From positions 369,038 through 433,037 of the forward strand of contig NZ_JBHRXI010000017.1 in NCBI RefSeq assembly GCF_042648365.1: DNA of 64,000 bases. The letters run 5' to 3'. Both the position numbers and the translations under genes were made by a program. Under the pieces are notes generated by a model, which did no database searches, was not told the DNA's origin, and saw only the letters and a program-made list of their open reading frames with translations. Of this stretch, positions 15,739-26,062 are shown in pieces. The stretch comes from Lutimaribacter_A marinistellae. GTDB taxonomy: Bacteria > Pseudomonadota > Alphaproteobacteria > Rhodobacterales > Rhodobacteraceae. Position 1 is the stretch's first letter, and each line of letters opens with the position of its first letter.

Positions 15739-18700
15739 TCAGACGAACAGCGTGTCCGGTGCGCCGAGATCGAGCCCGAGGATAAGCGGGTCGTGATCGG
15801 AGGAGCGGAACGGGTTCGCCGCATGGAGGTCGTCGATCTGGTTTTGCGGTTTGAAGTTGGTGTTGTAATCGAGCGCCGAGGCCTCGACCGAGTTGATGCG
15901 CCATTCGGCTGCGCCGGTGACCTGCGCCGCCAGCGCGCCGTTGGCCAGCGCATAGTCAAGCGCGCCGAAGCTCTGGGCCTGGGGGGCGGTGTCCAGATCG
16001 ACGGGGAAGCCGAAGGAGAGCGGGAACGCGTCTGCGGCCAGGAACGCCTCGATCTGATCCTCGTAGCCTTCGGCCTTGAGGAAGGTGATCGGATCCTCCA
16101 TCGCATAGGCGTTGAGGTCGCCGATGATCAGCACGTCGTCGTCGCCCGAGCCGGTCGGATCGGTGTCGAGCCAAGCGTCGAGCGCCTGCGCCGCCTGAAG
16201 CCGCGCCTCGTTGTTGTTGCCGATGCCTTCACCGATGCCGGCATTGTTGCCGAACGGGCTGACCGATCCCTTGGACTTGAAGTGGTTGACCGCGACGGTG
16301 AAGCGCTCGCCGCTGGCGATCTCCTCGAAGGTGGCGGCGAGCGGCGCGCGGCTGGTACCGGAGCCGTCGAAGACGGGGTTGCCGATACCAAGCCCGAGCC
16401 CGGGCAGATCGACATCCGTCAGCACCTCGACCGTGGCGCCCGAGGCCAGTGCGACTGCGTCGGCGTCGTAGATCATGCCGACCATGATCGCGTCGCTGCC
16501 GACATAGGGCACGCCGGGGTCGACATACTGGTAGTTGCCGCCCGTTTCGAGGTTGAGCGCATCGACGATGTATTCCAGCGCGAACTGACCGTCGCCGTTC
16601 TGATCGCCGATCTCGTTTTCAAGCTCGACCAGTCCGAACACGTCGGCGTTGATCTCGGCGAGGGCCGAGACCAGCTTGTCGACCTGGCGGTCGAACTCCT
16701 GGATGTTGTCGGCACCGCGCACGTTCAGGGCATTCGGTCCGGCGGTCAGCCCCTCGTCGCCGAGCGAGGTGAAGAAGTTCAGCACGTTGAAGGAGGAGAC
16801 GGTGATCGTGCCGCCGACATCGGGCGCGCTGTCCTCGCGCGGGTTGGTGTCGACGAATTGCGGGGTCTCGGTCGGGTTCAGGCGATAGATCTCGTCGCCC
16901 GACCCGCCGGAGCCGCGCCCGAAACGGAGCACACCGGTCAGGTTCTCGACCGTGTCGCCGGCGCCAAGCGCGTCGCCGGCATCGAACTGGCCTGCGATGT
17001 TGCCGTCTGCGCCCGCGATCTCGAACGGGATGGTGGAGGGGTTCTGCGCGGTCGATCCGTCATCGAGGACCAGCGTCTTTCTGACCTGATCTTCGATGAA
17101 GCCCTGGAAGCCCGCCACGCTGGGCGCGTTGGCCTGCGTGTAGGTTTCCGTCAGCCCGCCCGCCGTGAGGCCGATATCACCGAAGCGGCCAAGGGTGAAC
17201 AGGTCGCTGACGGTCAACTCTTGCGGGACGGTGACCAGCATCCCCTCGTATTTCTCGAGATCGGCGATCAGCACCCCATCGGAGTTGGTCGTGACCTCTG
17301 CCGCCGGGAAGCTGAGTGTCGCTGCGGTAGGCAGGATATTGCCCGAGGAAATGACCTCGACGCTTTCGATTTCGTCGATCTGGGTTTCGCCGAAGAATTC
17401 GTCGACCATACCGGTGATCCGGACAAGATCGCCGGTGGCGACATCGACCGCGGGCGAGAACCCGTCGAAGACAAAGATACCTTCGGAGGTCTGGCTGTCA
17501 CCGTCGGCGTCGAGATCCTCTTCCTGAAGGAAGAAGCCATTGAGATCGCCATCGGTGCCCGCGCTGCCATCCTGGAAATCCCCAACGACGATCGCCTCGA
17601 TCGTGACGCGGGTGCCCGCGAGCGGCGAGGCAGTGCCAAAGCCCTGCACCTCGGAGATCAGGGTCAGGGGGGCGGGCGGCGCGTTGGTGGCATCCTCGAC
17701 AGCGAAATCGTCGATCTGCCACAGTGAAGAGGACCCGCCGCCGGTGCCGGAGGATTCGTATTGGAACGCGAAGTGGACCTGTGCAGCGCCGATGCCGGAA
17801 AGGTCGATCTCGCCCGAAGATACCTCGGAAAAGCCGCCGGTCGAGGCGTTGAAAGGCAGTTCGACCCATGTGGCCGCGGTGGGGTCGCCGGACCCGGAGT
17901 AATCAGTGGAGTAGAGGAAGCTGACCTCGGGGTCGGAAATGCCGCCATCGTCGAAATTCTTGGTGTTGGCAAAGCTTGCGACGGGGCTGGAGAGTGCGGA
18001 CAGGTCGATCAGCGGTGAGATCAGCCAGTCATTGGCGGGGGCGCTGTCGCCAAAGGCATTGACCTCGACGAAATTGTCGCCGCTGAACGTGTCAGCAAAC
18101 CATGTGTTGGCGGTGTCGGCATCGACGGAGATGGTCTGCCAACCCTCAACCACGAAATCCGTTTCGAAGTCGAACGCATAGGGCGCGTCGAGCACCGGGT
18201 CCGAGCCGCTGTCATTTGCCGCGCCCCTTGTCTCGGCTTCGGGAGCGCGCCAGGTGTCACCATCCTCGTCGCGCTGGAGCGACTGGCCGATCGGTGTGTT
18301 GCCGGGTTCGGACACGCCGATATCGGTCGAGGTGAGCCCGTTTGCCGTGCCAGCGGCCGCGGTAAAGCTGCCCTCGTAGCTGAGGAATTCGATCACGGAG
18401 GTTCCGTTGACCAGCGCGATCCCGTCCGGTGCACCGTTCTGCATGCCGTTGGTGGGAAGCTCGACAAGGAAATAATCGTACCCGTTCGCGCTGCGGGTGG
18501 GCGCGGAGGGGAGGGTTTCGGTGCGATAGACCGTGCCGTTGGCGCCGTTGTAGAACACGAGGCCGAGGCCGGAGGCGTCCTGGCCCGTGGCGACGCGCAG
18601 CTCGACGAATTCGCCCACGTCAGTTCCGGTGTTGTCATAGTGGAATTCGTTGATGCGCGCGTCGAGTTCCGGGACGTCGCTGACCGTGATGGCCACATCG

Positions 18701-19797
18701 GTGGAGTCCGCACCGCCATCGCCATCCTCGACGGTGACGGTGACGTCATAGACGTTGTCGCCGTCGGCATCCTGGGGCGCCTCGAAATCTGGTGCCGTGG
18801 CGAAGGCCAGCGTGCCGGTCGCCGCGTCGATGGTAAAGGACTGCGCATCGGTGCCGGAGAGCGAGAAGGATAGGGAGCTGCTGTCGACATCCGTTGCCAG
18901 CGCGCCCGATGCGACGGCGGTGGTGTTTTCGTCAACGGCGATCGCAGGCTCGATCAGCAGGCGCGGATCGTCGTTTTCACCTTGGATTGTGATGGTGAGC
19001 GTTGCGATGTCGGTGCCCCCCTTGCCGTCGGTGACCTGGTAGGTGACGGTGTCGGTCGTCGTCTCACCCGCAGGCAGGCTGTCGAAGAGCGTTCCGGGAA
19101 TATAGACGAGGTCGGTCCCGTCAAAGCTGACCGTCGCGCCCTTGGCGCTGGCGGCGTCGACGGAGAGGATGCTGATGCTGTCCCCGTCGAAATCGGCGTC
19201 ATTCGCCAACAGTGTCGCCGCGGCGATGATGACGGCGGCGTTCTCGGTCGTCTCTGCGGTGTCGTTGCCGGCGAGGACGGGATTGTTCCGCCCGTCGAGG
19301 TAGAGGTCGAAATCGTCGAACTGCACCTTTTCCACAGAGCGCAGCACATCGCGCCCGGTGTCCGAGTCGAGGATCAGCTTGGAGCCGCGCATGGTGATCG
19401 CATAGGCAAGGATGGATCCTTCGACGATGGCGGTGTCGAAGCCGCGACCGCCCTGCACGCGGTCATTGCCGCCGCCGAGCGCAATGATGTCGTCGCCCCG
19501 GCCACCATCGAGCCTGTCATCGGCATCGCCGCCGACAATCACGTCATTACCGAACCCGCCATAGGCGCGCAGGGGGCCGGTGCCGCCCGTGATGACGTCA
19601 TCTCCGGCCCCTGCAAAGACGGTGGCGCGCTCACCCACGGTAATGGTGTCGTTGCCGAAGCCCGACAGCACGAGGTCGCGCCCTGTGCCGGTTTCGATCC
19701 GGTCGTTCACGAAGAAGCTTTTGAAAAAGTCGTTACCCGAAGTGCCGGTCAGCGTGGAATCCCGCCAGATCGACCCGAAGAACCTGTTCTGCGCCAC
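15739..19797 (-). CDS. ExeM/NucH-family extracellular endonuclease with RTX, Ig-like and lamin-tail domains
   Basis: A 1352-residue secreted nuclease. The GTG at 19797 is chosen because AGGAG lies 8 bases before it; an upstream in-frame start lacks this. Order by eye: RTX nonapeptide repeats at about residues 40-115 (GGFGNDVIVGGDADD), a beta segment, VCBS/cadherin-like domains at about 170-345, a lamin-tail domain (INEFHYDNTGTDVGEFVEL), a beta-sandwich, and OB-like LISEVQGFGTASPLAGTRV. The endonuclease/exonuclease/phosphatase domain starts near residue 995 (TVSSFNVLNFF). It contains VFGLVELENE, VNHFKSKGS, IGDLNAYAMEDP and the terminal SSDHDPLILGLDL, the expected metal and catalytic motifs. 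Unlike its neighbours, its RTX repeats are N-terminal and it lacks the shared C-terminal cassette. Confidence 0.9.
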   Translation of the reverse strand: MAQNRFFGSIWRDSTLTGTSGNDFFKSFFVNDRIETGTGRDLVLSGFGNDTITVGERATVFAGAGDDVITGGTGPLRAYGGFGNDVIVGGDADDRLDGGRGDDIIALGGGNDRVQGGRGFDTAIVEGSILAYAITMRGSKLILDSDTGRDVLRSVEKVQFDDFDLYLDGRNNPVLAGNDTAETTENAAVIIAAATLLANDADFDGDSISILSVDAASAKGATVSFDGTDLVYIPGTLFDSLPAGETTTDTVTYQVTDGKGGTDIATLTITIQGENDDPRLLIEPAIAVDENTTAVASGALATDVDSSSLSFSLSGTDAQSFTIDAATGTLAFATAPDFEAPQDADGDNVYDVTVTVEDGDGGADSTDVAITVSDVPELDARINEFHYDNTGTDVGEFVELRVATGQDASGLGLVFYNGANGTVYRTETLPSAPTRSANGYDYFLVELPTNGMQNGAPDGIALVNGTSVIEFLSYEGSFTAAAGTANGLTSTDIGVSEPGNTPIGQSLQRDEDGDTWRAPEAETRGAANDSGSDPVLDAPYAFDFETDFVVEGWQTISVDADTANTWFADTFSGDNFVEVNAFGDSAPANDWLISPLIDLSALSSPVASFANTKNFDDGGISDPEVSFLYSTDYSGSGDPTAATWVELPFNASTGGFSEVSSGEIDLSGIGAAQVHFAFQYESSGTGGGSSSLWQIDDFAVEDATNAPPAPLTLISEVQGFGTASPLAGTRVTIEAIVVGDFQDGSAGTDGDLNGFFLQEEDLDADGDSQTSEGIFVFDGFSPAVDVATGDLVRITGMVDEFFGETQIDEIESVEVISSGNILPTAATLSFPAAEVTTNSDGVLIADLEKYEGMLVTVPQELTVSDLFTLGRFGDIGLTAGGLTETYTQANAPSVAGFQGFIEDQVRKTLVLDDGSTAQNPSTIPFEIAGADGNIAGQFDAGDALGAGDTVENLTGVLRFGRGSGGSGDEIYRLNPTETPQFVDTNPREDSAPDVGGTITVSSFNVLNFFTSLGDEGLTAGPNALNVRGADNIQEFDRQVDKLVSALAEINADVFGLVELENEIGDQNGDGQFALEYIVDALNLETGGNYQYVDPGVPYVGSDAIMVGMIYDADAVALASGATVEVLTDVDLPGLGLGIGNPVFDGSGTSRAPLAATFEEIASGERFTVAVNHFKSKGSVSPFGNNAGIGEGIGNNNEARLQAAQALDAWLDTDPTGSGDDDVLIIGDLNAYAMEDPITFLKAEGYEDQIEAFLAADAFPLSFGFPVDLDTAPQAQSFGALDYALANGALAAQVTGAAEWRINSVEASALDYNTNFKPQNQIDDLHAANPFRSSDHDPLILGLDLGAPDTLFV

Positions 19798-20042
19798 GAC
19801 GCCGTCTCCTGTTGGATGTGAATGGCGAGGGCTGTCGCATGGCGGTGTAACAGCGAGACGAAACGGGCCACGGTTTTTCGCGCTCTGGTTTTCGCACCTG
19901 GTCATCGGGGCCGGGACCGCGCCAGAGAGGGACACCGGTGGCGAGCGGATGCCGAGGCCCGGGTGATCCCCTTGAAACGCGGCCGGAATCGGCTAGCCTC
20001 CGCCCTCATAACAATTGGATTTATTTTGTGAGGGCATGTTTC

Positions 20043-22592
20043 ATGGCACGCGATTTGACTGAATTCGGCACCACCGCGACCCCGTTCGGCTTTACCATCG
20101 ATGGCGACTTGAACAGCCTCGGCGACGGCGCGGGCCTTGGGATCGGTGTTTCGGTGATTGGCGATTTCAATGGCGATGGCGTCGATGATTTCATGGTCAG
20201 CGCATCGGGGCACGATTTCTTTGATGCCAACCGCAAGGAGGCGGGCGGCGTCTATGTCGTTTACGGAGGCACCGCGCTGGCCAACCAGTTTGCCGATGGA
20301 AGGCTGGACCTGACACCCGGCGCGCTGTCGTTTGAGGGCGAGATCGCCGGGAACGGTCTGTTGGTGATCGGCGAGCGGTCTGACGACATTCTTGCCGGCA
20401 AGCCCGCGGGCGACGTCAATGGCGACGGGTTCGACGACGTGTTCCTGACGGCACCCAGTTTCGTCGAGGTCGAGAACCCGGCAAACCCGTTCGAAACCTT
20501 CGACCATCGTCCCGGCACCGGTTATATCCTGTATGGCGGTCCGGGCGCCGAGGACCTGACCGGCGAGGGCAACAGCATCATCGACCTGGCCGCGTTGCCG
20601 GGCAACAGGCAGGACGGCAACCCGGGCGTCACGGTCATCCATGCCGAGGCGGACACGCTGCGCACCGGCCTGTCCTTTGCCGGCGGTGGCGACCTGAACG
20701 GTGACGGGCTAGCCGACGTGGCGCTGGGCACGTTCCAGGCGGCGGGTATCCTTTACAATCCCGACGGGTCGGTCTTTGTCCCGCCGACGCTGCCCAACAT
20801 TCCGGGCCTGCCCAACCTGACGCCGGTCGCGGCAGACGGGCGTGTCTACGCGATCTACGGTGGCAGCGCCATGCCAGCCGAGATCGACCTCACGGGCGAT
20901 ATCGTGCAGGGCAACGGAAGCAAGGGGTTCTTTACGCAAGGCTTCATCGAAACCGTCGCCGATGCGGATGGCGACAGCATGCCGGATTTCGTGGGCAGCA
21001 TCGGCCTGTTCGGAACGATCGCCATGGCGGATCTGGACGGGAACGGCCGCGACGAGCTGATCCTCGGCTCGCCGTTTGGCGGCGAGCTTCAGGGGCCGGC
21101 GGGCAGCGAGGCGCAATACACGCCGGGCGGGCTGTTCGTTCTGACGGTCGGACAGGGCGAGACCCCGACCGAGATCACGCTGCGCGACCAGGTCTTTTTG
21201 CAGGGCGAGGCGAGCGGCGAGCTTTCGGCCACCGGCATCCGCGTCGAGACGCTGGGTGATATCAATGGCGACGGGATCGAAGATCTCGGCATTCGCGCAC
21301 CGCTGCTGGACAGCGATGCGGGCACCAATACGGGCGCGGTCTATGGCCTGTTGGGTGATACCGACCTGTTTGGGGCGGGCCAGCTGACGGGGCGCGGCAC
21401 GCTTGCGGGCGCGGCGGCCTTTCGCATCCTTGGAAAGTCCGCGGGCGACGGGGCGGATGTCGCGTTGGACGATGAAAACGACACGACGGGCGAGGGGCTG
21501 CTGGTCTCGGACCTGTCCAAGGCGGGTGACCTCAACGGCGACGGCGTCGATGATTTCGTCGTCGGGTTCTCGAATGCCGGGAGCAGCGATGGCGCGGTCT
21601 ATGTCGTTCTGGGACGTACCGGCGCGGACGAGGGGCCGACTTCGGATCTGCTGAACTTCGACCAGATCGTTCGGTTCGACGATTACCCGGGCGCGGGGCA
21701 GGAGCAGTACGGGATGATCCGGCTTGACGGCGCGGACGGGGCCAGTCAGTTGGCCGGTGCCTCGCTCTCGGGTCCGATCGACCTGAATGGCGACGGGGAG
21801 CCGGACCTGCTGATCGGCGCACCGGGTCCGCTGGAGCTGCAACCCGATGGCGATCAGTTGCCCACCACGGACGGGCGGGTCTACGTGGTGTCGCAGCTGT
21901 TCGAGGAAAGCGGCCTGCTGGTCGAGGGGACGCCCGGCAATGACCGGCTGGTGGGCGGCGACGGCGACGACACGATAAACGGGCTGGACGGTGCCGATAC
22001 CCTGATCGCCAATGCCGGCGATGACCAGATCGCGGGCGGCGCGTCCGAGAACGATCTGCGCGACCTTGTATATGCCGGCGCGGGCAATGACAGCGTCGAT
22101 GGCGGCCACGGCAATGACGAGCTGCATGGCGGCGAGGGCAATGACACAATCGCCGGCGGGTTCGGTGCCGATACGGTGATCGGCAACGCGGGCGACGACC
22201 AGCTGACCGGTAGCGCGTTGGGCGACGTGATCTTTGGCAATGACGGTTTCGACTTCATCAATGGCGGTTTCGGTTACGACCGGTTGAACGGCGGTGCCGA
22301 TGGCGACCGGTTCTTTCATCTTGGTATCGCCGATCACGGCAGCGACTGGATCCAGGACTATGACGCGGCGCAGGGCGACGTGCTGGTCTATGGCGGCGGC
22401 GTGGGCGCGGCGACGGCGGATGATTTCCTTGTCCAGAGGGCCGAGACCGAGAACGCCGGTGTGGCGGGCGTGCAGGAGGCATTCATCACGCATATCCCGT
22501 CGGGCAACCTGCTCTGGGCGCTGGTGGATGGCGACGGTCAGGGGGCGATCAACCTCCAGATCGGCGGGCAGGTGTTCGACCTGCTGGCGTGA
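20043..22592 (+). CDS. FG-GAP (integrin-alpha-like propeller) RTX protein
   Basis: An 849-residue secreted protein. The first 620 residues carry seven FG-GAP/calcium-blade repeats, for example GDFNGDGVDDFMVSASG, GDVNGDGFDDVFLTAP, GDLNGDGLADVALG, ADLDGNGRDELILGSPFGG and DLNGDGEPDLLIGAP, consistent with a beta-propeller. The rest (DNA from about 21928) is the RTX block (GNDRLVGGDGDDTINGLDG) and the C-terminal cassette shared with the next four genes, ending VFDLLA. There is no N-terminal signal peptide, as expected for type I secretion. The start has GAGGG 9 bases upstream. A possible role in adhesion is inferred from the propeller. Confidence 0.85.
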   Translation: MARDLTEFGTTATPFGFTIDGDLNSLGDGAGLGIGVSVIGDFNGDGVDDFMVSASGHDFFDANRKEAGGVYVVYGGTALANQFADGRLDLTPGALSFEGEIAGNGLLVIGERSDDILAGKPAGDVNGDGFDDVFLTAPSFVEVENPANPFETFDHRPGTGYILYGGPGAEDLTGEGNSIIDLAALPGNRQDGNPGVTVIHAEADTLRTGLSFAGGGDLNGDGLADVALGTFQAAGILYNPDGSVFVPPTLPNIPGLPNLTPVAADGRVYAIYGGSAMPAEIDLTGDIVQGNGSKGFFTQGFIETVADADGDSMPDFVGSIGLFGTIAMADLDGNGRDELILGSPFGGELQGPAGSEAQYTPGGLFVLTVGQGETPTEITLRDQVFLQGEASGELSATGIRVETLGDINGDGIEDLGIRAPLLDSDAGTNTGAVYGLLGDTDLFGAGQLTGRGTLAGAAAFRILGKSAGDGADVALDDENDTTGEGLLVSDLSKAGDLNGDGVDDFVVGFSNAGSSDGAVYVVLGRTGADEGPTSDLLNFDQIVRFDDYPGAGQEQYGMIRLDGADGASQLAGASLSGPIDLNGDGEPDLLIGAPGPLELQPDGDQLPTTDGRVYVVSQLFEESGLLVEGTPGNDRLVGGDGDDTINGLDGADTLIANAGDDQIAGGASENDLRDLVYAGAGNDSVDGGHGNDELHGGEGNDTIAGGFGADTVIGNAGDDQLTGSALGDVIFGNDGFDFINGGFGYDRLNGGADGDRFFHLGIADHGSDWIQDYDAAQGDVLVYGGGVGAATADDFLVQRAETENAGVAGVQEAFITHIPSGNLLWALVDGDGQGAINLQIGGQVFDLLA

Positions 22593-22600
22593 CGCGGTTT

Positions 22601-22623
22601 TCACCCGGTCACCAACCGGGTGA
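22601..22623 (+). terminator. Perfect hairpin after the FG-GAP RTX gene
   Basis: TCACCCGGT (22601-22609) and ACCGGGTGA (22615-22623) form a perfect 9-bp stem with a CACCA loop, 8 bases after the stop codon. There is no T-run, so termination is plausible but not certain. Confidence 0.45.
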
Positions 22624-22703
22624 CCCCGGCAGGCAGATTTGACGGAATCGCCCCTGCGGTGGCAGGCTTCGATTTCGTAGCTGTGCTTTTCGGGGGGATT
22701 GTG

Positions 22704-23781
22704 ATGTCTACACCTGTCTTGGGAACCAATGGTCCGGAGGAACTGACCGGAACCAACGAAGGTGAGTTGATCGAAGGTCTGGACGGGAATGACACCCTGT
22801 TTGGTCTTGGCGGCGACGACACGCTTGTCGGCGGCGCCGGGGATGACAGCATGGAGGGTGGCGACGGCGACGATCTGTTCGAGAACAGCCCCGGCAGGGA
22901 TACGGCGGATGGCGGCGCGGGAATTGACTGGGTGGTCGATGATGTGCCGGATGTGGAGGCCGGAAGCTTCACGGTGTTTGCCGATCTTTCGGCGGGGACG
23001 AAATACGCCCTAGAATTTCCCGAAACCGGTCGTGACACGATGTTGAACATCGAGAATTACCGCCTGATCGGGGCGGTCGACGTACGGGCGATCGGCACGG
23101 CCGATGCGAACGAGCTTCATTCCGGCAGCGGCGCCGACACGCTCAACGGTCTTGCCGGGGATGACACGCTGCGGGGCGGGGACGGCACGGATACGCTCAT
23201 TGGCGGCGAAGGCGACGACGTGATCGAGGGCGGCGCGACCGAGGCCGACCTGCGCGATGTCGTCTATGGTGGCGACGGCAATGACAGCATCGATGGCGGG
23301 TATGGCAATGACGAGCTGCGCGGGGATGCGGGCAACGACACCGTCTCGGGCGGGTTCGGCACGGATACCGTGATCGGTGCGGATGGCGACGATGTCCTGA
23401 CCGGTCAGGCGTGGTCGGACCTGCTCTATGGCGGGGCGGGCAANNNNNNNNNNCAATGGCGGCTTCGGTTACGACCGGGTGAACGGCGGTGAGGGCGCGG
23501 ACCGGTTCTTTCACCTCGGGGTCGCGGATCATGGGTCGGACTGGATCCAGGATTATGACGCGGCCGAGGGCGACGTGCTGGTCTTTGGCGGTACCGGGGC
23601 GAGCGCGGACGATTTCCTGGTGCAGGTGACCGAAACCGCGAATGCCGGGGTGGCGGGTGTGCAGGAGGCGTTCATCACGCATATCCCCTCGGGCAACCTG
23701 CTCTGGGCCTTGGTGGATGGCGACGCGCAGGACGCGATCAATCTGCGGGTCGGTGGAGAGGTTTTCGACTTGCTGGCGTGA
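22704..23781 (+). CDS. RTX calcium-binding protein, interrupted by an assembly gap
   Basis: About 358 residues if intact. It starts MSTPVLGTNGPEELTGTNEG at 22704. It has an N-terminal RTX block (GLDGNDTLFGLGGDDTLVGG), a linker of about 80 residues without repeats, then the shared RTX/C-terminal cassette ending VFDLLA. Ten Ns at 23444-23453 shift the reading frame by one. The near-identical cassette at 30080-30706 has nine bases there, so the true gap is probably nine bases and the gene intact. It lies 111 bases after the FG-GAP RTX gene on the same strand. It has no recognisable enzymatic domain. Confidence 0.8.
23130..23757 (+). repeat. Near-identical RTX cassette, copy 1 (with copy 2 at 30080-30706)
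   Basis: Comparison by eye with 30080-30706 finds only about seven base differences over some 620 bases outside the N run. Both copies begin at GGCGCCGACACGCTCAACGG and diverge in the last codons. This is far closer than either is to the other three cassettes and indicates a recent duplication or gene conversion. Confidence 0.85.
23444..23453. other. Assembly gap of 10 Ns
   Basis: Ten undetermined bases in the middle of an RTX coding region and within a near-identical repeat. The flanks read GGCGGGGCGGGCAA before and CAATGGCGGCTTCGG after. By comparison with 30080-30706 the missing sequence is probably nine bases encoding the end of Asn, then Asp-Phe and most of Val. The run length is likely a placeholder. 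Confidence 0.95.
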
Positions 23782-24013
23782 TGGCCCGATAATCGGGGTA
23801 CGGCACGGTTCAGGACGTAAGCATGGGCAAAGATGCCTGTTTTTGATAGGATCGCCGGATGAGTGGGTTCAGGTCCGGGCGACATTGACACCGTCCCGCA
23901 TAGGGGGCTTTGCCGGACGAGATGTTTGCGAATTGATTTGAGAGCCGTTTTTCGTCCTGTCCCGCGTAGATCACGCCGCCCTTGTGGGGGCCTCTGGGGA
24001 GAAGGAACAGACG

Positions 24014-25912
24014 ATGGCATCGTTTACCGGTACGAATGGCAATGACAACGGCACGGACGCTCCGCCGATCGTGGGGGGAGTCGAGAACGACGTTTTGCAG
24101 GGGCTTGACGGCGACGATATCCTGAACGGCAATGCAGGCGATGACAGCCTCGAAGGCGGACGCGGCGATGACAGCCTGCTGGGCGGCGCCGGGGACGACA
24201 CGCTGTACGGCGGTCCGGGTGTCGACACGCTATTGGGTAACGATGGCGACGACACCCTGATGTGGAGCGAACCGGACCGCGAAGAGGGGCTGTGGGACGG
24301 CGGGAATGGCACGGATACCGCCCTGATGCAGCGCTGGCAGCCGGCCGGCCTTGAATCGATCCAGAACATCGTTTTCCGGAACATGGAAATCTTCGATGCC
24401 TGGAACCTCGAGATGATCATATCGCCGGGCCAGCTCGATGATTTTGATCGGATGATCTCGTCCAACGAGGCGCCTTCCACCTCGAATTTCCAAGGCTTTT
24501 TCCGGCATTCCGAGGGTGGTTCGAGCGACCTTTCCGGTGTCGATCTCAGCGGCTTCAAGGGGCGCTTCACCGGGTCCAACCTTGGCGATGACGTGTTTCG
24601 TATCACCGGGGGCGATACCGGCTGGGAGATGTTCGATTCAGGCGGCAACGACCTTCTGGAAGGGGGCGAAGGCGGCGACACCATGAACGCGGGCGCCGGT
24701 AACGACACGCTTATCGGCAACGGCGGTGACGACCAGCTGGATTCGACCAGCGGCGATGAACTGATCCAGGGCGGATCGGGGAACGACACGATCCGGGTGG
24801 TTGGCGGCAACCAGTCCGCCGACACGATCGAGGGCGGCGACGGGACCGATACCCTTGTGAACCGGACCTTCACCGCGCTTCAGATGCAGAATTTCACCAT
24901 CACCGGGGTAGAGGTGCTGATCGGCGGCGGCGTTCTTGCCAATGCGGGTCAGCTGGATGGCTTTGACGACATCCAGCAGCTGTCGGGGCTGACGCATAAC
25001 ACACCCGGCACGACCGACCTGACCGGCAGTCTGACGAGCGGGGGACAGACGGGGGTGATGGCGTTCAACGGCAGCCAGGGCGACGATAACCTGATTGCGC
25101 CGGACACCACTGTCGACATCCGGGTAAATGCCGGACGGGGCAACGACTCCGCGACCTCGGGGGCGGGTGATGACGTTCTTCAGGGGGGTGGCGGCGACAA
25201 CGTGCTGCGCGCGAATGGCGGGAATGACAGCCTTGAAGGGCGCGAGGGCGACGATGTGCTGGATGGCGGTGCGGGAGACGACACCATCCACGGCGGCACA
25301 GGTGTCGATACGATCATCGCAGGCGACGGAGACGACCTGATCTTTGGTCGCGGCGCCAACAGCCCCGGTGTGGATCTGCGGGACGTGGTCTATGGCGGGA
25401 ACGGCAACGACAGCATCGATGGAGACCGCGGCAATGACGAGCTGCGCGGGGATGCGGGCAACGACACGATCATTGGCGGCTTCGGGGTTGATACGATCGT
25501 TGGCGGCACCGGCGATGACGTGCTGACCGGGCAGGCGTGGTCGGACCTGATTTTTGGCGGGGCGGGCAATGACTTTGTCAATGGCGGTTTCGGCTATGAC
25601 CGGGTGAATGGCGGGGATGATGCCGACCGGTTCTATCACCTCGGGGTCGCGGATCACGGCAGCGACTGGATCCAGGATTACAACGCGGCAGAGGGCGATG
25701 TCCTCGAATATGGTGGCGGCGAAGGCGAGGCCACGGCCGACGATTTCCTGGTGCAGGTAGCCGAGACTGCGAATGCCGGAGTCGCTGGCGTGCAAGAGGC
25801 GTTCATCACGCATATCCCGTCTGGCAACCTGCTCTGGGCGCTGGTGGATGGCGACGGCCAGGACGCGATCAACCTCCAGATCGGGGGAGATGTTTTCGAC
25901 CTTCTTGCGTGA
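24014..25912 (+). CDS. Long RTX calcium-binding protein of unknown function
   Basis: A 632-residue protein. The ATG at 24014 has AAGGAA 6 bases upstream. It has RTX rows at about residues 20-85 (GDDSLEGGRGDDSLLGG), a non-repeat segment of about 120 residues, a second RTX block near 210-280, another non-repeat stretch, and a third RTX block. It closes with the shared cassette (VNGGFGYDRVNGG, DHGSDWIQDYNAAEGDV, VFDLLA). Two of the inter-RTX segments contain a similar phrase about leaving a residue pair LD GFD, suggesting an internal duplication. No catalytic motif is recognised. The 232 bases before it (23782-24013) hold no gene. Confidence 0.8.
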   Translation: MASFTGTNGNDNGTDAPPIVGGVENDVLQGLDGDDILNGNAGDDSLEGGRGDDSLLGGAGDDTLYGGPGVDTLLGNDGDDTLMWSEPDREEGLWDGGNGTDTALMQRWQPAGLESIQNIVFRNMEIFDAWNLEMIISPGQLDDFDRMISSNEAPSTSNFQGFFRHSEGGSSDLSGVDLSGFKGRFTGSNLGDDVFRITGGDTGWEMFDSGGNDLLEGGEGGDTMNAGAGNDTLIGNGGDDQLDSTSGDELIQGGSGNDTIRVVGGNQSADTIEGGDGTDTLVNRTFTALQMQNFTITGVEVLIGGGVLANAGQLDGFDDIQQLSGLTHNTPGTTDLTGSLTSGGQTGVMAFNGSQGDDNLIAPDTTVDIRVNAGRGNDSATSGAGDDVLQGGGGDNVLRANGGNDSLEGREGDDVLDGGAGDDTIHGGTGVDTIIAGDGDDLIFGRGANSPGVDLRDVVYGGNGNDSIDGDRGNDELRGDAGNDTIIGGFGVDTIVGGTGDDVLTGQAWSDLIFGGAGNDFVNGGFGYDRVNGGDDADRFYHLGVADHGSDWIQDYNAAEGDVLEYGGGEGEATADDFLVQVAETANAGVAGVQEAFITHIPSGNLLWALVDGDGQDAINLQIGGDVFDLLA

Positions 25913-26062
25913 TCGGGCGGGTGCAGACGGGGCTATGCCGCTGCGACAACATGCCATATGCTTGCGGCAACGAATAGTTTGTTGCCCGGCAGGTGCATGA
26001 CACCCGTTACCGCCTGATCCGCCTGCTGATTTCAAGGTCCTCGTTGTTCGGAGATTTCTCCA

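Noticed and set aside
14614..17727. Plus-strand open frame of over 1000 codons opposite the MFS and nuclease genes
   Set aside because: It is antisense to two well-supported genes, is Arg/Gly/Asp/Glu-rich without domain signs, and spans their intergenic region. It reflects GC-rich third-position bias.
22704..23781. Calling the RTX gene a frameshifted pseudogene
   Set aside because: The shift comes only from the ten Ns; the nearly identical copy shows that nine bases restore the frame.
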